From Agromyces intestinalis (GTDB lineage: Bacteria; Actinomycetota; Actinomycetes; Actinomycetales; Microbacteriaceae), in NCBI RefSeq assembly GCF_008365295.1, contig NZ_CP043505.1:1-64000 (forward strand): DNA of 64,000 bases, given 5' to 3'. The notes under the pieces are model-generated. The model was not told the DNA's origin. It did no database searches and saw only the letters and a list, made by a program, of their open reading frames with translations. The translations under genes were made by a program, and so were the position numbers. Positions 25,883 to 35,749 of this stretch are shown piece after piece. How positions within the stretch are numbered: the first letter of the stretch is position 1; the number at the start of each line of letters is the position of its first letter.

Positions 25883-26515
25883 TCAGGCGGCAGCGGACGC
25901 GGCGGGCGGAGCCGCCGGTCGCTTGCCCTTGCCGAAGGTGAACGCGCGGATGATCTGCACGATGCCGAGCACGATCAGCGAGATGCCGGCCAGCCAGAAC
26001 AGTACGACGGCGCCCCACAGCGGCGAGAACAGCACGATGAGGCCGGCGACGACGCTGAGGATGCCGAAGAAGATCGCCCAGCCGCGCGACGCTGCGTCGC
26101 CCGACTGCACGAGCGCGACGACGCCCTCGACGATCCACACGATGCCGATGAAGACGCCGAGGAAGATGCCGATGATGACGGCCGAGCTCGTGGCGTTGAA
26201 CACCACGATGAACCCGGCGATGAGGAAGAGGAGCCCGACGATGATGTCGAGCGCTCTGGAGCCGCCCGAGATCCCCCTCGAGAAGATGCCGAGGCCGAGG
26301 TACGCGATGCCCGCGACGAGGAAGTAGATCCCGAGGATCACGGTGAGCACGACGATCGAGTTCTTCGGCCAGAACGTGATCAGGATGCCGATGATGAGCG
26401 CGACCACCCCGGCGATGCCGAGCGTGGCGCGGATGGTGTTGACGGTCGACTTCGAGAGATCCTCGCCGTCGAGTGAGAACGCGGCGAAGAACGAATCGGA
26501 CTGCGGACTGGACAT
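25883..26515 (-). CDS. HdeD family (DUF308) membrane protein
   Basis: A 210-residue protein with six membrane helices arranged as three similar hairpins, e.g. GVVALIIGILITFWP, LGIYFLVAGIAYLGLG, DIIVGLLFLIAGFIVVF. This is the DUF308/HdeD pattern, linked in E. coli to acid resistance; in actinobacteria the role is unknown. I choose ATG at 26515 (MSSPQSDSFFAAF), preceded by a GGGGGC-rich leader without a perfect ribosome site. The open frame runs 39 codons further but shows no coding signature. The tail is Lys/Pro/Ala-rich. Confidence 0.88.
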   Translation of the reverse strand: MSSPQSDSFFAAFSLDGEDLSKSTVNTIRATLGIAGVVALIIGILITFWPKNSIVVLTVILGIYFLVAGIAYLGLGIFSRGISGGSRALDIIVGLLFLIAGFIVVFNATSSAVIIGIFLGVFIGIVWIVEGVVALVQSGDAASRGWAIFFGILSVVAGLIVLFSPLWGAVVLFWLAGISLIVLGIVQIIRAFTFGKGKRPAAPPAASAAA

Positions 26516-26669
26516 GAGGGCCCCCTTCATGGCGCGACGTACTGCAAGCACGGTCAGGCTATGCCTCGCCGGCGACTGGGAGTCGGATGTGAACGCGCGA
26601 GTCGGAATGCGACCTCCGGGGTCGCCGTGCATGCCGGAACCGGACCTCGGGGCTGTTTCGGGGCGGGAA

Positions 26670-26675
26670 TAGCAT
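26670..26675 (+). promoter_or_regulatory. -10 element deciding lipoprotein start
   Basis: TAGCAT lies 7 nt before ATG 26683. The earlier ATG at 26674 overlaps the hexamer and cannot be the start if this promoter is used. Confidence 0.5.
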
Positions 26676-26682
26676 GGCGGGC

Positions 26683-27198
26683 ATGCGCTCGATCGCGGCC
26701 GCCGGCGCGGCGGCTCTCGTCACGGCATCATGCGTGCTGCTCTCGGCGTGTTCGACGGGCGGCGTCCTGCCCGAGGCATCCGATCGTCCGACGGCGACCC
26801 CGACCGCCGAGCCGTGGGACCCGGGCGCGGTGCCCGATCCGGGCGGCGCGATCGAGGTGCTTCCCGCGCAGCGCGGCGACTGCCCGGTCGATCCGGCGGC
26901 GACCGATCTGATCACCTTCGTGGTCGCATCGGGCGACGACACAAGGCCGGTGCGCGTGACCTACCCCGTTTCGCGCGCCGACGGCACCCTCTTCGTGCGC
27001 CGGATGACCCAGCCCGGCCCGGTGCTCACGGCGGTCCTCGCCGAATGCTCCGACGCCGGACCGGCCCGGCGAAGCTACCGTGCGACCGCCGAGTTCGGCC
27101 CGCTCTCGTGCGCGAGGTTCGTCGGCGGCAGGCTCGTCGCCTCCGACGAGGATGCGGGCGACGCGGACGGCGCGCGGGTCGACTGCACCGGGGACTAG
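26683..27198 (+). CDS. Hypothetical lipoprotein
   Basis: A 171-residue predicted lipoprotein. The signal peptide MRSIAAAGAAALVTASC continues to a lipobox LSAC (Cys about 20), then a Thr/Pro-rich linker (ASDRPTATPTAEPWDPG) and a small beta-rich domain with three further Cys residues (in GDCPVD, LAECSDAG, LSCARF) and a last one near the end (VDCTGD), which could form disulfides. I recognise no family. It stands alone between divergent and convergent neighbours. ATG 26683 is preferred because of the leaderless promoter. Confidence 0.75.
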   Translation: MRSIAAAGAAALVTASCVLLSACSTGGVLPEASDRPTATPTAEPWDPGAVPDPGGAIEVLPAQRGDCPVDPAATDLITFVVASGDDTRPVRVTYPVSRADGTLFVRRMTQPGPVLTAVLAECSDAGPARRSYRATAEFGPLSCARFVGGRLVASDEDAGDADGARVDCTGD

Positions 27199-27231
27199 CG
27201 GGCTCGCGAGCAAATGGCGCCGCGGTCGCGC

Positions 27232-27690
27232 TCACCCCACGAGTTCGGACGGCACGACCTCGACGCCCGTTGAGCGGTCGTAGCGCTCGCGTGAGACCGC
27301 GATCTCGTCTTGATGCGCTTCGGTCCACACGACGAGCGACTGCACCGTGGCGTGCAGCGAACGGCCCATCGGCGTGAGCTCGTAGTCGACCCGGGGCGGA
27401 ACGACGGGGTAGACGGTGCGACGCACCATGCCGTCGCGCTCGAGCTGGCGGAGCGTGACCGTGAGCATGCGCTGGCTGACGCCGTCGATCATGCGCTTGA
27501 GCTCGGTGAACCGCATCGTGCGGTCGTCGAGCAGGGCGATGACGAGCAGTGACCACTTGTCGGCGATCCGGTCGAGGATCTGGCGCACCTCGCAGTCTTC
27601 CCGTGCGTCCCACTGGAACGCGCTGCAGTCGTCGTCGCACACGGTTCCCGCGGGGGTACCGAGTGACTTCGAAGTGCCGTCTTCCGCCAT
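27232..27690 (-). CDS. HxlR family winged-helix regulator
   Basis: A 152-residue MarR/HxlR-type repressor. The core is DRIADKWSLLVIALLDDRTMRFTELKRMIDGVSQRML (HxlR signature ADKWS and the recognition helix after it), followed by the wing VYPVVPPRVDYELTPMG. The N-terminus carries three Cys (VCDDDCSAFQWDAREDCEV). A Cys just before the HTH is typical of redox- or electrophile-sensing HxlR proteins such as HypR and YodB. It is divergent from an MFS exporter and most likely represses it. Start ATG at 27690. Confidence 0.88.
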   Translation of the reverse strand: MAEDGTSKSLGTPAGTVCDDDCSAFQWDAREDCEVRQILDRIADKWSLLVIALLDDRTMRFTELKRMIDGVSQRMLTVTLRQLERDGMVRRTVYPVVPPRVDYELTPMGRSLHATVQSLVVWTEAHQDEIAVSRERYDRSTGVEVVPSELVG

Positions 27691-27699
27691 GCCTACATA

Positions 27700-27733
27700 G
27701 TCACTCAAGATGTGCTCAGGCACAAGAAGTAAC
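27700..27733. promoter_or_regulatory. Possible HxlR operator between regulator and MFS gene
   Basis: An imperfect inverted repeat: GTCACT at 27700-27705 against AGTAAC at 27728-27733, with inner GTGC (27712-27715) against GCAC (27720-27723). It fills the 46-bp divergent gap. Confidence 0.4.
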
Positions 27734-27736
27734 CGA

Positions 27737-29200
27737 ATGATCGGAGTGACCGTGACCACAGGAACCCGTTCCGAGCCGGCGGTGACGGCGGTCGGCGGCT
27801 CGCCCGCACCTCCTGCCGAATCCCGCTTCGGCGGGCGCGCGCTCGGCCTGCTCGCGGTGCTGTGCGGCGCGGCCTTCCTCGAGGGCGTCGACATCGCGAT
27901 GTTCAGCGTGGCGCTGCCCGTGATCCGTGCCGAGCTGGGTCTCGCCACCGGCGAACTGCAGTGGGTGGTGAGCGCGTACATCCTGGGGTACGGGGGATTC
28001 ATGCTGCTCGGCGGGCGCGCGGCCGACCTGCTCGGGCGTCGTCGGGTGTTCCTCGTGGCCATGGCGGTGTTCCTCGCATTCTCGGGGCTCGGCGGCATGG
28101 CGACCGAATCCTGGATGCTGCTCACCGCGCGTGCCGTCACCGGCATCGCCGCCGCGTTCATGATGCCGGCCGGGCTCTCGATCATCACGACGAGCTTCGA
28201 GGAGGGCCACGCACGCACGCGGGCCCTGCTGATCTACGCCGGGATCGGCGCGGCGGGCTTCTCGATCGGCCTGGTCGCGGGAGGTCTTCTGACCATGCTC
28301 GGCTGGCGCTGGGTGTTCTTCGCGCCCGTGCTCGTGACGGCCGTGCTGCTGGCACTCGCGATCCCGCTCGTGCCCCGCGAACCTGCGCCTGCCGACGGTG
28401 GGCGAGGTGGACGCCGTCGCGTCGACGTCGCCGGCGCGGTCACGATCACGGCCGCCTTCCTGCTGCTCATCACCGCGGTCGAGCAGTCGACGCACGCGTC
28501 GCCAGTCGTCACCACCGTCATCGCCGCGGCGAGCGTCGGGCTCTTCGCCGCATTCGTCGCCATCGAACGGCGCGCGCCCGAGCCGCTCATCCCGCTCGGG
28601 TTCCTTCGCCGAACGCCCCTGCTGCGGGCGTACCTCGCGGCCGCCTCCCTCGCGGCCGGATTCATCGGGTTCCAGTTCATCGTGGTGCTGTACCTGCAGG
28701 AGTTCCGCGGCTGGAGCGCGCTCGAGACCTCCGTCGCCCTGCTCGTGCTCGGCATCGACGCGGTGCTGGCACCCACCCTGACTCCGCGGCTCGTGGCGCG
28801 GTTCGGCCTGTGGCCGGTCATCCTCGGCGGGCTCGTCGCGGCGGCGGCGTCGTTCCTGCTGTTCGTCCCGGTCGGTCCCGACTGGACGTACGCGGCGATG
28901 TTCCCGAGCTTCCTCGCGCTCGGGCTGGCATTCACCTTCGCCTACGGTCCACTCACCGTGGCGGCGACCGCGCGTGTCGACGACGCCGACCAGGGGCTCA
29001 GCGGCGGACTGCTCTACACCGCCTTCCAGTTCGGCGCCGCCATCGGCCTCGCCGCGACGAGTGCGGTGCTGATGGCCGTCGAGGGCCGCGGCGCCGTCGA
29101 GGCGAGTCGGATCGCGCTCGTGGTTCCGATCGCCGCCTCGGTGATCGGGATCGGGGTGGGCGTGGTCGCGGTCGGCCGGCGCGCACGTGCACGCGGCTGA
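27737..29200 (+). CDS. MFS multidrug exporter (DHA2 / EmrB-QacA type)
   Basis: A 487-residue proton-driven efflux protein. Fourteen hydrophobic segments can be counted. Motif A reads GGRAADLLGRRRVF (about 85-98), the TM1 signature is DIAMFSVALPVI, and the motif C-like stretch GIGAAGFSIGLVAGGLL lies in TM5. The alternative start at GTG 27752 has GGAG 5 nt upstream and is about equally good. Divergent from the HxlR regulator, so export of a compound sensed by that repressor is likely. Substrates unknown. Confidence 0.9.
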   Translation: MIGVTVTTGTRSEPAVTAVGGSPAPPAESRFGGRALGLLAVLCGAAFLEGVDIAMFSVALPVIRAELGLATGELQWVVSAYILGYGGFMLLGGRAADLLGRRRVFLVAMAVFLAFSGLGGMATESWMLLTARAVTGIAAAFMMPAGLSIITTSFEEGHARTRALLIYAGIGAAGFSIGLVAGGLLTMLGWRWVFFAPVLVTAVLLALAIPLVPREPAPADGGRGGRRRVDVAGAVTITAAFLLLITAVEQSTHASPVVTTVIAAASVGLFAAFVAIERRAPEPLIPLGFLRRTPLLRAYLAAASLAAGFIGFQFIVVLYLQEFRGWSALETSVALLVLGIDAVLAPTLTPRLVARFGLWPVILGGLVAAAASFLLFVPVGPDWTYAAMFPSFLALGLAFTFAYGPLTVAATARVDDADQGLSGGLLYTAFQFGAAIGLAATSAVLMAVEGRGAVEASRIALVVPIAASVIGIGVGVVAVGRRARARG

Positions 29201-29218
29201 TGGTGCGTGCGCGAGCGA

Positions 29219-29797
29219 TCAGACCGGTCGGTCCAGTCGGGCGAGCAGGCTTGCGGCCGCTCGTGCGGCGGCGGCCGCGGCATCCGGTCGATCGGCACGT
29301 TGGGCGCGCACGATGGCGCCCTCGACGATGAGCGAGACCTGGTCGGCGACCTCGTCGGATGCCTCGAGGCCGACGTGCTCCAGGTACGCGAGCAGTGCGC
29401 GCCGCAGCGCCTCGTCGTGGCGGTGCACGACCTCGACCGCGGTTCGGGGGAGCGAGGCATCCGCCATCGCGTTCGTGAACGGCGACCCGCGGAAGTCGTC
29501 GCGCGCGAACCACTCGCCCAACGCGTCGGCGAGCCGGACCAAGCTGCGACCGCGTTCGGTCGTGAGTGCGTCGACGCGGCGCACGAACCAACGCGTCCAT
29601 TCCTCGTGGCGGCGCCGCAGCACCGCGACGATGAGGTCGTCCTTCGACGGATACGCGCGGTAGAACGACGCCTTCGCGACCTTCGACTCGCTGATCACGC
29701 GGTCGATGCCGACACGGAACCCCTCGTCGTAGAACAATCGGTTCGCCGTGTCGAGGATGCGCACGGCAGGGGAGGGACGCGCGGGGGAGGATGCCAC
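29219..29797 (-). CDS. TetR/AcrR family regulator
   Basis: A 192-residue repressor. The N-terminal HTH reads ILDTANRLFYDEGFRVGIDRVISESKVAKASFYRAYPSK, split here over about residues 14-52. The C-terminal ligand domain is helical and Ala-rich. I choose GTG 29797, 11 bp from the palindrome at 29809-29824 that matches a classical TetR operator. Convergent with the MFS gene (18-bp gap) and divergent from the AraC-VOC-UvrA run; either could be its target, the latter being more likely from operator position. Confidence 0.88.
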   Translation of the reverse strand: MASSPARPSPAVRILDTANRLFYDEGFRVGIDRVISESKVAKASFYRAYPSKDDLIVAVLRRRHEEWTRWFVRRVDALTTERGRSLVRLADALGEWFARDDFRGSPFTNAMADASLPRTAVEVVHRHDEALRRALLAYLEHVGLEASDEVADQVSLIVEGAIVRAQRADRPDAAAAAARAAASLLARLDRPV

Positions 29798-29808
29798 CGC
29801 GTCAGTGT

Positions 29809-29824
29809 GACAGACTGGTCTGTC
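29809..29824. promoter_or_regulatory. TetR-type operator palindrome
   Basis: GACAGAC-TG-GTCTGTC is a perfect 7-bp inverted repeat with 2-bp centre, 12 nt upstream of the TetR GTG. This is the classical form of TetR/AcrR family operators. Confidence 0.75.
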
Positions 29825-29896
29825 TACCGGCAATTCGAGGCAGACGAGGGGGTTCGTCGCTGGACATCCTCCCGTCCGGGTGGAAGCATCGCCGGG

Positions 29897-30337
29897 GTGG
29901 GGAGCCCTGACGAAGCGCAGCGCCTGCGCGATCTCGCGCTGCTGCGACGCGTGCGCGATCGGATGGATCGCGAATACGCGAAACCGCTCGACGTCGATGC
30001 GCTCGCCCGCGGTGTGAATATGTCGGCCGGGCACCTGAGCCGCGAGTTCAAGCGTGCGTACGGCGAGTCGCCCTACAGCTACCTGATGACCCGGCGCATC
30101 GAGCGCGCGATGGCGCTGCTGCGGCGCGGCGACCTCACCGTCACCGAGGTGTGCTTCGAGGTCGGTTGCTCGTCGCTGGGCACCTTCAGCACCCGGTTCA
30201 CTGAGCTCGTCGGCGTGCCGCCGAGTGTCTTTCGCACCCAGCCCGACGGCATCTTCGAGGGCGTGCCGTCGGTGCTCGCCAAGCGCGCCGCCAGACCGGT
30301 CAGGAATCGAGAAGCACCGACCTCGGCACGCAAGTAG
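29897..30337 (+). CDS. AraC-type HTH regulator without effector domain
   Basis: A 146-residue protein consisting almost only of the AraC double-HTH domain: YAKPLDVDALARGVNMSAGHLSREFKRAYGESP (about 25-57) and the second HTH LTVTEVCFEVGCSSLGTFSTRFTELVGVPPS. There is no separate ligand domain; the about 30-residue tail is basic. GTG 29897 gives a start in line with conserved MDEQ-RLRDLALL-type N-termini. The next gene (VOC) begins 9 bp after its stop. It probably activates the VOC-UvrA genes. Confidence 0.85.
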   Translation: MGSPDEAQRLRDLALLRRVRDRMDREYAKPLDVDALARGVNMSAGHLSREFKRAYGESPYSYLMTRRIERAMALLRRGDLTVTEVCFEVGCSSLGTFSTRFTELVGVPPSVFRTQPDGIFEGVPSVLAKRAARPVRNREAPTSARK

Positions 30338-30340
30338 CTT
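30335..30340 (+). promoter_or_regulatory. -10 element of leaderless VOC gene
   Basis: TAGCTT overlaps the AraC stop codon and lies 6 nt before ATG 30347. Confidence 0.5.
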
Positions 30341-30346
30341 GGCGAT

Positions 30347-30757
30347 ATGGACATCACGATTCAGTACACCTTCCTGCCGCACACCGACCCCGAGGCATCC
30401 CTCGCGTTCTACCGCGACACGCTCGGATTCGAGGTGCGCAACGACGTCGGCTACGAGGACATGCGGTGGATCACCGTAGGCCCGGCCGGCCAGCCCGACA
30501 CCTCGATCGTGCTCACCCCGCCGACCCCCGACCCGGGCACCACCGACGACGAGCGCCGCACCGTCGCCGAGATGATGGCGAAGGGCACGTATGCGTCGAT
30601 CGTGCTCGCGACGACCGACGTCGACGGCGCGTTCGACCGGGTCGCCGCCACGGGTGCCGAGGTCGCCCAGGAGCCGATCGACCAGCCGTACGGGGTGCGG
30701 GACTGCGCGTTCCGCGACCCGGCGGGCAACATGGTCCGCATCCAGCAGCCGCGCTGA
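30347..30757 (+). CDS. VOC family (glyoxalase/bleomycin-resistance fold) protein
   Basis: A 136-residue vicinal oxygen chelate protein: two beta-alpha-beta-beta-beta modules (TDPEASLAFYRDTLGFEV and TDVDGAFDRVAATGAEVAQEPIDQPYGVRDCAFRDPAGNMVRI, each shortened here for function only). The C-terminal FRDPAGNMVRI is the family hallmark. Some members bind drugs without changing them, others are glyoxalases or dioxygenases. Position between an AraC regulator and a UvrA-like protein, 52 bp upstream of the latter, suggests a drug-resistance or DNA-damage role. Enzymatic activity cannot be told. Confidence 0.88.
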   Translation: MDITIQYTFLPHTDPEASLAFYRDTLGFEVRNDVGYEDMRWITVGPAGQPDTSIVLTPPTPDPGTTDDERRTVAEMMAKGTYASIVLATTDVDGAFDRVAATGAEVAQEPIDQPYGVRDCAFRDPAGNMVRIQQPR

Positions 30758-30809
30758 GCGGCATCCGACGCTGTTCCACCCCACCGCCCGACCCGACGAT
30801 GGAGACCGC

Positions 30810-33191
<2,382 letters not shown>

Positions 33192-33218
33192 GACTCAGAG
33201 AGCCCGGGGGAGACGTGT

Positions 33219-33662
33219 TCAGTGCCAGTCGCTGATCCAGATGTCGACCGGGTCGGGTCGGCCCGCGCCGTTCTCGACGAGCTCCTTCAGGCTGAGCAGG
33301 TAGATCGCCCACTTCGTGCTGCAGTGGTGCATGAACTCCACCGGCTCGCGCCAGCCCACGTGCCGGAAGAGCACGATCACGAAGTCGCCCTCGGTGCGGA
33401 TGTCCCATTCGACCGTCGTGCCGATCCACTCCTGCGGACCATCCGACACCTTCCAGACCACTCGACGCCCGGGTTCGAGCTCGACGACCTCCATGTCGAT
33501 GCCGCCCGGTCCGAACCGGAACTCGATGACGCCGCCGATCGACGGATCACCCGACGTGCGCTCGGCCCACCAGCCCGACAGGCCGTCGATCGTCGCGATC
33601 GCGTCGTAGACGCGTTCGGCCGTCGCATCCTTCATTCCTACTCGATGCAGGATGTCAACCAT
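33219..33662 (-). CDS. SRPBCC/AHSA1 domain protein
   Basis: A 147-residue START/AHSA1-like protein with a hydrophobic ligand cavity fold. Visible features: ATAERVYDAIATIDGLSGWWAE (helix and first strands), FRFGPGGIDMEVVELEPGRRVVWKV, and the C-terminal helix CSTKWAIYLLSLKELVE. Function is unknown. It is the third gene of an SRPBCC-ArsR-SRPBCC operon; its ATG lies in the ArsR stop region (8-bp overlap). Such pairs are common in actinobacteria and may handle lipids or aromatic compounds. Confidence 0.85.
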   Translation of the reverse strand: MVDILHRVGMKDATAERVYDAIATIDGLSGWWAERTSGDPSIGGVIEFRFGPGGIDMEVVELEPGRRVVWKVSDGPQEWIGTTVEWDIRTEGDFVIVLFRHVGWREPVEFMHHCSTKWAIYLLSLKELVENGAGRPDPVDIWISDWH

Positions 33663-34062
33663 CGTTCCGCTCCTCGCTTTCGTTCTGTTGGTGTTCGTCG
33701 GTCTCCCGCTCGTCCGGGTGCGGGGCAGCGGCGTCGCGCTCGTGCTGGATGCGCTCTGCGATGCGCTGGATGCGCCGCAGACGGGCATCCCATGCGGCTC
33801 CCACCTGTGCGAGCTGAGCGCTCGCCCGGGCGAGTTGTGCGTCGTCGACGTCGTACCGGCGCTCGCGACCCGAGGTGGTGGCGGTCACGAGCCCGACGCG
33901 CTCGAGCACGCTGAGATGCTTCGCGATCGCCTGTCGCGAGACCGGAAGCCGGGCGCTCAGCGTGGTCGCGGTTCCCTGCTCGGCGAGCAGCAGGTCGAGC
34001 ATGCGGCGCCTCGTCGGCTCGCCGATCGCCGACCAGAGGTCGTCGTCGATCGCGGTGCTCAC
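33655..34062 (-). CDS. ArsR-type winged-helix repressor
   Basis: A 135-residue regulator. HTH region: IGEPTRRRMLDLLLAEQGTATTLSARLPVSRQAIAKHLSVLERVGLV (about 12-58), followed by the wing RERRYDVDDAQL. No metal-binding Cys is present, so it belongs to the non-metal ArsR subgroup often found with SRPBCC genes. The tail is charged (DERETDEHQQNESEERNDG). The GTG start at 34062 overlaps the preceding SRPBCC stop by 4 bp; its stop overlaps the next SRPBCC start by 8 bp. It should bind the twin GCAAC-N5-GTTGC operators upstream of the operon. Confidence 0.87.
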   Translation of the reverse strand: MSTAIDDDLWSAIGEPTRRRMLDLLLAEQGTATTLSARLPVSRQAIAKHLSVLERVGLVTATTSGRERRYDVDDAQLARASAQLAQVGAAWDARLRRIQRIAERIQHERDAAAPHPDERETDEHQQNESEERNDG

Positions 34063-34520
34063 CGGGTCGCTCCAACGCCCTCCGCGTACGCGGGGAGCCG
34101 GCCGAGGAAGAAGTCCCACCCGGCGACGTGCGAGTCGTACTCCTCGACGACTTTCGTCTCGGTCCATCCACGCTCGCGGAAGCCGGTCTCGGTCATGCGA
34201 AGCCGGGTGCCGGTCGCATCGGGTTCGAGCTCGAACACGACCAGCAGCGAGTTGCCGAGTCGAACGCTCTCGTCTTCGTCGTACGTCCACCGGAAGGAGA
34301 ACCTCCGCGGACGCTCGGCCTCGACGACGCTGAACTGCACCCATTGGAGCGAGCCGTCGGGATTGCGGAACCCGATGCGCCCGCGTTCACCGGGCACCGG
34401 GGGATACTCAGCCTCGTCGGGCCACCACTCGCGGACGTGAACGGGATCGCTCACGACGTCGAAGACGATCTCGGGGGTGGCGTCGATATGCAACTCCCGT
34501 TCGATGCTCGCGTACTCCAT
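34059..34520 (-). CDS. SRPBCC domain protein
   Basis: A 153-residue first gene of the operon. START-like fold: ATPEIVFDVVSDPVHVREWWPDEAEYPP, then strands ending in TETGFRERGW, and the C-terminal helix HVAGWDFFLGRLPAYAE. It resembles activator-of-Hsp90-ATPase-like proteins in actinobacteria. Ligand unknown. The ribosome site AAAGGA lies 6 nt before the ATG. Transcription starts about 25 nt upstream, within the proximal operator. Confidence 0.87.
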   Translation of the reverse strand: MEYASIERELHIDATPEIVFDVVSDPVHVREWWPDEAEYPPVPGERGRIGFRNPDGSLQWVQFSVVEAERPRRFSFRWTYDEDESVRLGNSLLVVFELEPDATGTRLRMTETGFRERGWTETKVVEEYDSHVAGWDFFLGRLPAYAEGVGATR

Positions 34521-34532
34521 GTCGTTCCTTTC

Positions 34533-34547
34533 GCAACTATTGGTTGC
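34533..34547. promoter_or_regulatory. Proximal ArsR-type operator
   Basis: GCAACTATTGGTTGC: near-palindrome GCAAC-N5-GTTGC covering the expected transcription start of the SRPBCC-ArsR operon. An identical copy lies inverted at 34578-34592. Confidence 0.8.
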
Positions 34548-34552
34548 GTGTC

Positions 34553-34581
34553 AGAGTAGCGAGCGATCTCGCTATCCGCAA
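34553..34581 (-). promoter_or_regulatory. Promoter of SRPBCC-ArsR-SRPBCC operon
   Basis: On the minus strand -35 TTGCGG (34576-34581) and -10 TACTCT (34553-34558) are separated by exactly 17 bp. The spacer holds a TAGCGAG/CTCGCTA hairpin. The distal operator overlaps the -35 and the proximal one the start site. Confidence 0.75.
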
Positions 34582-34592
34582 CCAATAGTTGC
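34578..34592. promoter_or_regulatory. Distal ArsR-type operator
   Basis: GCAACCAATAGTTGC is the exact reverse complement of the proximal site, centre-to-centre 45 bp. Confidence 0.8.
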
Positions 34593-34650
34593 GTTCGGGA
34601 AGTCGGTGGTCGAGATGGGGGTGAATTGCGGCGTCGGATCGAACACACGC

Positions 34651-34725
34651 GTGCCGCCGGCCGCGAGGCGGCCGCGGTACCAACGCGCGAGTGCCGGCCG
34701 CGGGTCGGCCGCGGTACGCGCGCGA
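34651..34725. repeat. Two imperfect GC-rich tandem repeats (about 37 bp)
   Basis: 34651-34690 and 34691-34725 share GTGCC...GGCCGCG...CGGCCGCGGTAC...GCGCGA with small gaps. Each unit can fold into a GGCCG/CGGCC hairpin. The 362-bp gap 34521-34882 otherwise holds only the operators above and the palindrome at 34803; no convincing gene is seen. Confidence 0.6.
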
Positions 34726-34802
34726 AGCGGCAGGAAAGGCTTCGTGAAGTGGCTGGTGGGCGCGATTTCTCCAGCGGATCCGGACCTGTGGACAATGCGC
34801 CG

Positions 34803-34816
34803 ATAATGCACATTAT
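34803..34816. promoter_or_regulatory. Palindrome upstream of HAD phosphatase
   Basis: ATAATG-CA-CATTAT, perfect 6-bp arms, AT-rich within a GC-rich gap and 66 nt before the HAD-IIB gene. Possible operator of an unlinked regulator. Confidence 0.5.
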
Positions 34817-34882
34817 GTCGGATCAGGCTTTGGCGCCGCACCCCCGCGCGGATCGACCTGCGCCCGATGGGATGCTGGTCTC

Positions 34883-35749
34883 ATGACCTCGGCAACCGAT
34901 TCGCGCACCCTGTACGTCACCGATCTCGACGGAACACTGCTGCGGTCCGACGGATCGGTCAGCTCCGAATCGGCGCGTATGCTGAACGCCCTCATCGACG
35001 ACGGCATCCTCTTCACCTACGCGACGGCGAGATCGTTCCTGGGCTCCCGGAAGGCCACCGCGACACTGCGTCTGCGGCTGCCGGTGATCGCGTACGGCGG
35101 CACGGTGACCGCCGATCCCGATACCGGAGAGCACCTCGATCTGCGCCTACTGGACGAGCGCACCGTCGAGGCCGCGCTTCGTCTATGCGCGGCACACGAC
35201 TCGATCGAGCCGATCGTGCACACCTTCGAGCGCGGCCGGGACTGGGTGCGCTGGCGCCCCGAGCGGGTGACCGCGGGGGTGCGAACCTTCCTCGAAGCGC
35301 GCCCCGGTGACCCGCGCTTGCGGCCGATCACGCGCGAGGACCCCCTCGACACCGCCACCGTGTTCTACGTCGCCATCATCGGGCCGAATGCCGTGCTGAC
35401 CGAGCTCCGCGACGCCCTGCTCCCCTCGCTCGGCAACGCGGCCCACTTCCTCAGCGTCGACCAGGGAACCCCGGGCCTCGACTGGCTCGAGATCCACGAC
35501 GGCGCAGGAACGAAGGCGAGGGCCATCCATCGGCTGATGCGCCGGCTCGGCGCTGATCGCGTGGTCGTCTTCGGCGACAACCACAACGATCTGCCCATGT
35601 TCGAGATCGCCGACGCGTCGTACGCGGTCGCGAACGCGGTTCCCGCGGTGCGCGCAGCCGCGACGGGTGTGATCGGCGGCAACGACGAGGACGCCGTCGC
35701 GCGCTGGATCGCCGAGCATGTCGCCAGCACGCAGCAGTTGAGCGCGTAG
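34883..35749 (+). CDS. Cof-type HAD-IIB phosphatase
   Basis: A 288-residue sugar-phosphate or flavin-phosphate phosphatase. Motif I VTDLDGTLL (about 12-20), motif II Thr in YATARSF, motif III Lys in GAGTKARAIHRLM, and motif IV FGDNHNDLPMFEIADASYAVANA. The type IIB cap lies between II and III (about 85-190). Cytosolic. It stands alone; its stop codon directly touches that of the convergent arsR gene (35749/35750). The substrate cannot be named. Confidence 0.9.
   Translation: MTSATDSRTLYVTDLDGTLLRSDGSVSSESARMLNALIDDGILFTYATARSFLGSRKATATLRLRLPVIAYGGTVTADPDTGEHLDLRLLDERTVEAALRLCAAHDSIEPIVHTFERGRDWVRWRPERVTAGVRTFLEARPGDPRLRPITREDPLDTATVFYVAIIGPNAVLTELRDALLPSLGNAAHFLSVDQGTPGLDWLEIHDGAGTKARAIHRLMRRLGADRVVVFGDNHNDLPMFEIADASYAVANAVPAVRAAATGVIGGNDEDAVARWIAEHVASTQQLSA

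Noticed and set aside
26674-26682. Earlier ATG for the lipoprotein gene
   Set aside because: It overlaps the likely -10 hexamer TAGCAT; ATG 26683 gives the correct leaderless spacing and a normal signal peptide.
34572-34841. An 89-codon open frame in the gap before the HAD-IIB gene (minus strand)
   Set aside because: It covers the GC-rich tandem repeats, has no ribosome site or leaderless promoter, and no recognisable domain.
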